A DNA stretch of 26,737 nucleotides. Source: UBA4132 sp037133675 (GTDB taxonomy: Bacteria; Pseudomonadota; Gammaproteobacteria; Methylococcales; Methylomonadaceae). The notes beneath the pieces are model-generated. The model ran no database searches. It was given only the letters and a program-made list of their open reading frames with translations, and had not been told where the DNA came from. The position numbers and the translations under genes were made by a program. This document shows positions 22,651-26,737 of the stretch, piece by piece (position 1 is the stretch's first letter; each line of letters opens with the position of its first letter). The stretch spans positions 1 through 26,737 of the forward strand of contig JBAXNR010000062.1 of the NCBI GenBank assembly GCA_037133675.1. Direction: 5' to 3'.

Positions 22651-23736
22651 TTATACATTAAAAATCTCTTTAAGTTTTGTTGAGGGTAAATGAGTAAAAC
22701 GATCTCGATAACTTTTAGGATTAACACCAAGTTGTCGAATGAATGAACGCCGCATACGTTCTTGGTCAAAAAATCCCGATTGTTCAGCAATGGCTTCAAT
22801 CGATAATTCGCTGGTTTCTAAGTAATGACGTGCCGTGTCAATACGCGCCATTTCGACATATTTAGCAGGAGTCATACCCGTTTCAGTTAAAAAAAGACGG
22901 GCAAAATTACGCGGACTCATACACATCCTCGCCGCTAAATTCTCAACCCGATGATCCTCAGCAGGGTTCGCTATAATCCACGTTTGTAAGGTACGCAAAT
23001 CAGGACGATTAACTGCTTCAGTGGTTAAATAATTACTGAACTGGGATTGACCTCCCTGCCGCTTCAGAAAAACCACCAGATAACGGGCAACCGCTAATGC
23101 GAGTTCATGCCCCCAATCCTCTTCTATCATGGCGAGTGCGAGGTCAATGCCCGAAGTAATACCCCCTGAGGTAAAAATATTGCCTTCTTGAATAAAGATT
23201 TGATTCGGTTCAACTGTTATTTCAGGATAATCCAGCATCAAACGCTGGCAAAAATCCCAATGCGTGGTAGCTCTGCGACCATTTAAAAGTCCGCTTTCTG
23301 CCAGTAGAAAAGTTCCTGTACACACAGAAGCCAAACGCCTAACCTGCGTAGACATAGTGCGTAGCCAGTTGATAAACAGATGATTTTTGAAAATAAACGG
23401 ATCACCAACTTCCATACCCTGAAAAAAATTAGCGGGGATGAAACCGCCTGCAATGATTAAAGTATCAAGATTATCAACCTCGGTATAAGCATGGGTGGCA
23501 ACAATTTGTAAACCCATCAAGGTAGTAACAATTCCTGGCTGTTCTGCCAATACGTCAATAACATAAGCAGGTTCTTTGCACACACCTTGAACAAATAACA
23601 TAAGGTTGGCAAAGGCAAACACTTCTGATGGGCCTGCAATATCCAATATATCAGCACCCGCGTAAATGAAAATGCCAATTCGCCTGACGTAGGATTGATG
23701 CGTGTTGGAGTTGGTAGTTAAAGGTTTATCGTTCAT
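22651..23736 (-). CDS. GlxA-family transcriptional regulator (DJ-1/PfpI domain plus AraC HTH)
   Basis: A 361-residue regulator. Residues 17-215 form a class I glutamine amidotransferase/DJ-1-like domain (RRIGIFIYAGADILDIAGP), with Cys139 at the nucleophile elbow (ASVCTGTFLLAESG) and GGITSGIDLALAMIE. Residues 255-350 form a double helix-turn-helix of the AraC/XylS type (VENLAARMCMSPRNFARLF, then ELSIEAIAEQSGFFDQERMRR). Such proteins usually activate nearby genes in response to small metabolites. The gene is 39 nt upstream of hypX on the same strand, so it probably controls its own operon. The N-terminus includes a short polar lead before the domain; an alternative start downstream cannot be excluded. 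Confidence 0.9.
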   Translation of the reverse strand: MNDKPLTTNSNTHQSYVRRIGIFIYAGADILDIAGPSEVFAFANLMLFVQGVCKEPAYVIDVLAEQPGIVTTLMGLQIVATHAYTEVDNLDTLIIAGGFIPANFFQGMEVGDPFIFKNHLFINWLRTMSTQVRRLASVCTGTFLLAESGLLNGRRATTHWDFCQRLMLDYPEITVEPNQIFIQEGNIFTSGGITSGIDLALAMIEEDWGHELALAVARYLVVFLKRQGGQSQFSNYLTTEAVNRPDLRTLQTWIIANPAEDHRVENLAARMCMSPRNFARLFLTETGMTPAKYVEMARIDTARHYLETSELSIEAIAEQSGFFDQERMRRSFIRQLGVNPKSYRDRFTHLPSTKLKEIFNV

Positions 23737-23759
23737 GACTTACTCGCTTTATAAGCTGT

Positions 23760-23970
23760 TATCAATGAATGGCGTGTGTTTGTGCAAGCCTTTCTTGCAA
23801 AGCCTGACTCCACTACACGGTAATACTTTTTAAAAGATTAGTCGATACTATCTACCAACTTATCTTATTACACAATGACATAAATCCCCCTTTTTCTGCC
23901 ATCAATGTAATAATCTAAATCTTACTCCAATACCAAGTAGTCGCTCAAAAGTTCTTTAACAAAAAACTCA
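23760..23970. other. Upstream region of the glxA-type gene; no gene seen
   Basis: About 210 nt between the glxA-type start and the palindrome/MITE C block. It should hold the promoter of the minus-strand operon. I see no open frame, terminator or recognisable operator. Confidence 0.4.
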
Positions 23971-23975
23971 GCAGT

Positions 23976-23995
23976 AAAACAGCTTTAGCTGTTTA
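23976..23995. repeat. 20-bp palindrome with TT centre (copy 3, one mismatch)
   Basis: AAAACAGCTTTAGCTGTTTA, matching 6303-6322 and 8339-8358 except for the final base. As near 8339, it precedes a MITE-split CAATAGCT/AGCTATTGG palindrome by only a few bases. Confidence 0.8.
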
Positions 23996-24009
23996 CCATC
24001 AATAGCTAA

Positions 24010-24265
24010 AGAGACTGTGAAAGTATTAATAATTTTAAGAAAATATTCCTTGTCTTATGCAACAATCTTCAAACCCGTCATTCTGGCAGGGATGCCAGAA
24101 TCCAGTGCCAAGGATGGTAACTACATGATTATAAGTAATATTATTCTTCACGCGGATTCAAAACCCTCGCTGCGCTCTCCCTGTGACTGGATTCCAGCAT
24201 CCATGCTGGAATGACGGCATTTTTTAGCGAAATAGTTGCCGTAATAGAATACTTTCACGGTCTCT
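24010..24265. mobile_element. MITE copy C, 256 bp
   Basis: Same orientation and interior as copy B, with AGAGACTGTGAAAGTATT at the left and AATACTTTCACGGTCTCT at the right (one mismatch). AA flanks it at 24008-24009 and 24266-24267. Joining the flanks over one AA gives CAATAGCT-AA-AGCTATTG, a palindrome. The flanks match those of copy B over the palindromes, then diverge. Confidence 0.85.
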
Positions 24266-24392
24266 AAAGCTATTGGACTCCATCGGAATGTCAAAAAAAT
24301 AGACTCTCCTCCCTTATATATTGCCTTTATGTTTGTCAGCTTCTTGAAAAATGTTAGCATGAGACAATGTGGAACACAGGAAATAATCGACT

Positions 24393-24677
24393 ATGGCTTA
24401 TGATATAACACGCTGTTGCGGGCAGGATTGTCCATTACAAGAAACTTGCTTACGTTGCACAGCACCTGTGTATGGCAGACAGGATTTTTTTACCCACTTG
24501 CCCTACGATTTTGTTGACTCTCATTGTAATTATTACTGGGATGACAGACCGACTGAGGAAGCAATACGACAACTGGCTTATCAACTGTGGGAAAAAAATA
24601 ATTGCCAACAAAATAACGAGATATCGTATTGGTTAGATGCTCGAATGCAACTCATCGAACAGCTAAGAAATTCATAA
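24393..24677 (+). CDS. Small Cys-rich protein with DUF2934-like helical segment
   Basis: A 94-residue protein starting at 24393 behind AGGAAAT. The N-terminus has a Cys cluster, CCGQDCPLQETCLRC (Cys8, 9, 14, 20 and 23), with another Cys at 45, which suggests a metal-binding or disulfide-prone knot. The C-terminal half (EEAIRQLAYQLWEKNN, then ISYWLDARMQLIEQL) resembles the short helical DUF2934 pattern. No function is known to me. It lies 66 nt before the kinase gene on the same strand, and the two may be co-transcribed. Confidence 0.7.
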   Translation: MAYDITRCCGQDCPLQETCLRCTAPVYGRQDFFTHLPYDFVDSHCNYYWDDRPTEEAIRQLAYQLWEKNNCQQNNEISYWLDARMQLIEQLRNS

Positions 24678-24743
24678 GCCTTGGCAGACTAAAAAACAGT
24701 CAAGAGTATAATCGGTAAAAATTCATACCTAACGGACAAATTC

Positions 24744-26045
24744 ATGAGTACCTTATTACAAGATAACCAAACTATTTTCGGCGAATTAACCCAACAATCT
24801 TATACCATTGATACGTTTTTAGGGGCGGGTACACAAGGCGAAGTTTATCGCGCTCAGGCAAATGGACGTGACGTTGCGGTTAAATGGTATTTTCCTCATT
24901 ATATTCAAAACGATTTACAGCTACGACAACGCTTAGAAAATGCGATTAGAAAGGGTAGTCCTGATAATAACTTTTTATGGCCATTGGAATTAGTCACGCA
25001 ACAGAATAACAATACAGGCTTTGGGTATGTCATGCCCTTACGTCCTAATAATTTTAAAAGTATTGTTGATTTAATGCGCCGCCGTGCAGAACCAAGTTTT
25101 CATGCGTTAATTAGTGCCTGTTTGGCATTATCAGAAAGTTTTTTACAGCTTCATGCCAAAGGATTATGTTACCGCGATATTAATTTTAATAATGTGTTTT
25201 TTGATCCGAATACTGGCGATATATTAATTTGTGATAATGATAATGTTGATGTTAATGGCGCGACTGGGGCAATTAATGGCACACCGCGTTTTATGGCTCC
25301 TGAATTAGTGCGTGGTGATTCTCCACCGAATACCGAAAGTGATTTATTTTCGTTGTCGATTTTATTGTTTTATATGTTGATGTTACATCATCCATTAGAA
25401 GGTAAAAGAGAAGCCAGTATTCGTTGTTTCGATCAATCAGCAATGAATAAATTATATGGCACTTCACCGTTATTTATTTTTGATCCACAAGATAATAGTA
25501 ACGCGCCAGTCATAGGTTTACATGATAACGCGCTAGTCTATTGGGCGTTATATCCGCAATTTTTGCGTGATGTATTTACGCGTGCATTTACTACAGGTAT
25601 TGAAGATCAACACGGACGTATTCGTGAAAATGAATGGCGGGTTATATTAATTAATTTGCGCGACAGTATTTTTTATTGCCGTTGTGGGGGACAAAATTTT
25701 TATGATGCTGATAATATAAAACACTGTTGGGCGTGTAATAAACCCGTCGTTTATCCACCACGCTTACAGTTCAATAACGCGGTGGTGATGCTCAATCATG
25801 ACACCATGCTATATCCGCATCATACCGACCAAACCCAAAAGTTTAATTTTTCCAAGCCACAAGCGGCGGTTAATCGCCATCCGCAAGACCCTAATCGCTG
25901 GGGTTTACAAAATATCAGCAGTAGTGCATGGACGATAACCGTGCCAGATAACAGTGTTAAAACCGTTGACCCACAACGCTCGGTGAATTTAGCAGCGGGT
26001 ATTTCAATTAATTTTGGTAATACTGTGGCTGAGATTCAGGTTTAA
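24744..26045 (+). CDS. Protein kinase-like protein with zinc ribbon (TerY-P triad kinase type)
   Basis: A 433-residue predicted cytoplasmic Ser/Thr kinase. The glycine loop GAGTQGEVY is at 27-35 and the ATP lysine is Lys47 (VAVKW). The catalytic loop is YRDINFNN with Asp145, where Tyr replaces the usual His. The metal motif is DND (164-166) instead of DFG, and MAPE lies at 184-187. A zinc ribbon follows (Cys312, Cys314, Cys328 and Cys331), then a beta-rich C-terminal domain (about 345-433). The YRDIN/ICDNDN pair and the ribbon recall kinases of the TerY-P triad, where they partner a vWA protein and a PP2C phosphatase. Neither partner is in the window. All catalytic residues appear present, so activity is plausible. 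Confidence 0.82.
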   Translation: MSTLLQDNQTIFGELTQQSYTIDTFLGAGTQGEVYRAQANGRDVAVKWYFPHYIQNDLQLRQRLENAIRKGSPDNNFLWPLELVTQQNNNTGFGYVMPLRPNNFKSIVDLMRRRAEPSFHALISACLALSESFLQLHAKGLCYRDINFNNVFFDPNTGDILICDNDNVDVNGATGAINGTPRFMAPELVRGDSPPNTESDLFSLSILLFYMLMLHHPLEGKREASIRCFDQSAMNKLYGTSPLFIFDPQDNSNAPVIGLHDNALVYWALYPQFLRDVFTRAFTTGIEDQHGRIRENEWRVILINLRDSIFYCRCGGQNFYDADNIKHCWACNKPVVYPPRLQFNNAVVMLNHDTMLYPHHTDQTQKFNFSKPQAAVNRHPQDPNRWGLQNISSSAWTITVPDNSVKTVDPQRSVNLAAGISINFGNTVAEIQV

Positions 26046-26080
26046 TGTAGTTGCGACGAGAATAATCGTTTCAATGCTCC

Positions 26081-26325
26081 AGAGACTGTGAAAGTATTCA
26101 CCGTTCAGCTAAAAAACGCCGTCATTCTGGCATGGATGCTGGAATCCAGTCACAGGGAGAGCGTAGCGAGGGTTTTGAAACTGCATGAATAATAATATTA
26201 TTTATAATCATGTAGTTACCATCCTTGGCACTGGATTCTGGCATCAATGCCAGAATGACGGATTTGAAGATTGTTGCGTCTAATAGCGTAGTTTGCTTGA
26301 TATTATGAATACTTTCACAGTCTCT
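26081..26325. mobile_element. MITE copy D, 245 bp (inverted relative to B and C)
   Basis: Perfect 18-bp termini (AGAGACTGTGAAAGTATT and its complement), with the interior in reverse order compared with copies B and C. CC flanks it at 26079-26080 and 26326-26327. Joining the flanks over one CC gives CAATGCT-CC-AGCGTTG, a palindrome with one mismatch. It lies 36 nt after the kinase stop codon. Confidence 0.85.
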
Positions 26326-26345
26326 CCAGCGTTGGAATGCCTCCG

Positions 26346-26365
26346 AAGACGCTCCAGCGTCTTCA
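26346..26365. repeat. 20-bp palindrome with CC centre
   Basis: GAAGACGCT-CC-AGCGTCTTC, a perfect inverted repeat beside the palindrome split by MITE copy D. It has the same GCT-CC-AGC core, so the two form a twin-hairpin pair. Confidence 0.8.
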
Positions 26366-26396
26366 TACACATAAACCAAAAAGCCAATGGTAATAC

Positions 26397-26445
26397 ATTC
26401 CCTAACAAACTAACCCATAAATCATGAAATTCCCTAACAAACTAA
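26397..26445 (+). repeat. 17-bp direct repeat pair
   Basis: ATTCCCTAACAAACTAA at 26397-26413 and again at 26429-26445, a 32-nt period. This could be a regulator-binding pair for the gene beyond the window or a chance of local duplication. Confidence 0.6.
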
Positions 26446-26535
26446 TCTTTCGTTATTTATTCGCCACATTTCAACGTATTTCGACACTTTATGCCGCTTT
26501 AGTTTGTTACAACTTGCTGAAATTAAACAAAATTT

Positions 26536-26583
26536 AATAAACGCCGTTTTCATTAAACGCAATTTTCATTAAACGCAATTTTT
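26536..26583 (+). repeat. Three tandem 16-bp repeats
   Basis: Units at 26536-26551 (AATAAACGCCGTTTTC), 26552-26567 (ATTAAACGCAATTTTC) and 26568-26583 (ATTAAACGCAATTTTT). The region 26380-26737 has no supported gene. It ends with TAGGAAGGATCAACT, a good ribosome-binding site just before the window edge, so a plus-strand gene probably starts immediately outside. Confidence 0.65.
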
Positions 26584-26737
26584 AATAATGTCCAGCAAGC
26601 CGTCTTACTGATTTACTTTTTTGGTGCGTACCAATCGAACACACGCAGTCTCTTTGCGGTCAATTTCCACAACATTGCGATACTTGGATTCAACTAGCAA
26701 GTGCAATTCATATTTAGAGATTTAGGAAGGATCAACT

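Noticed and set aside
22596..22799. 67-codon minus-strand frame at the glxA-type/hypX junction
   Set aside because: It overlaps the C-terminal helix-turn-helix of the regulator in another frame and has no independent support.
24017..24214. Short frames within MITE copy C (and 26122-26379 in copy D)
   Set aside because: They read the MITE interior (ILAGMPESS-type and DAGIQSQGERSEG-type strings), which recurs in every copy in different frames and orientations and carries no transposase motif.

Overview
The window is about 26.7 kb of AT-rich (roughly 40-43% GC by eye) proteobacterial chromosome, most likely from a gammaproteobacterium. The OprP-type porin, Sbp, YqaA, MqsA and GlxA-family proteins are typical of that group. 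A cupredoxin/AHGG-protein pair recalls copper-handling genes of methanotrophs and ammonia oxidisers, so a Methylococcales-like host is my best guess, not a demonstrated one. No tRNA, rRNA or CRISPR array was seen.

Layout. (1) 1-3512, minus strand: a cut-off secreted protein with a Q/G/Y/P repeat tail, an unknown multi-pass membrane protein, YqaA, a terminator, then a membrane-anchored cupredoxin with a Met/His-rich N-terminus and an anchored periplasmic partner, preceded by a terminator-like hairpin in its leader. (2) 4021-11707, plus strand: a complete type I restriction-modification locus in the order hsdM, mqsA-like, hsdS, hsdR. An MqsA-family antitoxin/repressor without its toxin is translationally coupled to hsdS, and a nested block of palindromes and a MITE separates hsdS from hsdR. 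(3) 11708-12943: a decayed IS630-type transposase end and a universal stress protein gene bracketed by ~86-bp inverted repeats. (4) 12944-19518, plus strand: a sulfur block with an OprP-like porin, the sulfate-binding protein Sbp, serine O-acetyltransferase, a Family 2A encapsulin shell and its cysteine desulfurase cargo. Together these suggest sulfate uptake, O-acetylserine/cysteine synthesis, and release of sulfane sulfur from cysteine inside a protein compartment. (5) 23736-19694, minus strand: a GlxA/AraC-type regulator, a HypX-like CO-ligand enzyme fused to a complete hemerythrin domain, and a BioD/MinD-like P-loop protein, probably one operon. (6) 24393-26045, plus strand: a small Cys-rich/DUF2934-like protein and a protein kinase with a zinc ribbon, resembling the kinase of TerY-P triads. 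The window ends in tandem repeats and a ribosome-binding-site-like sequence for a gene beyond it.

Small repeats overlie these genes. A 232-256 bp MITE with 18-bp terminal inverted repeats is present three times, and each copy sits exactly at the 2-bp centre of a palindrome. A second family of hairpins keeps GGAGT/ACTCC borders while its stem sequences vary together. The least conventional signals are the HypX-hemerythrin fusion, the duplicated module in the encapsulin cargo's targeting region, the MqsA-like gene inside the restriction locus, and the palindrome-centre MITE insertions.
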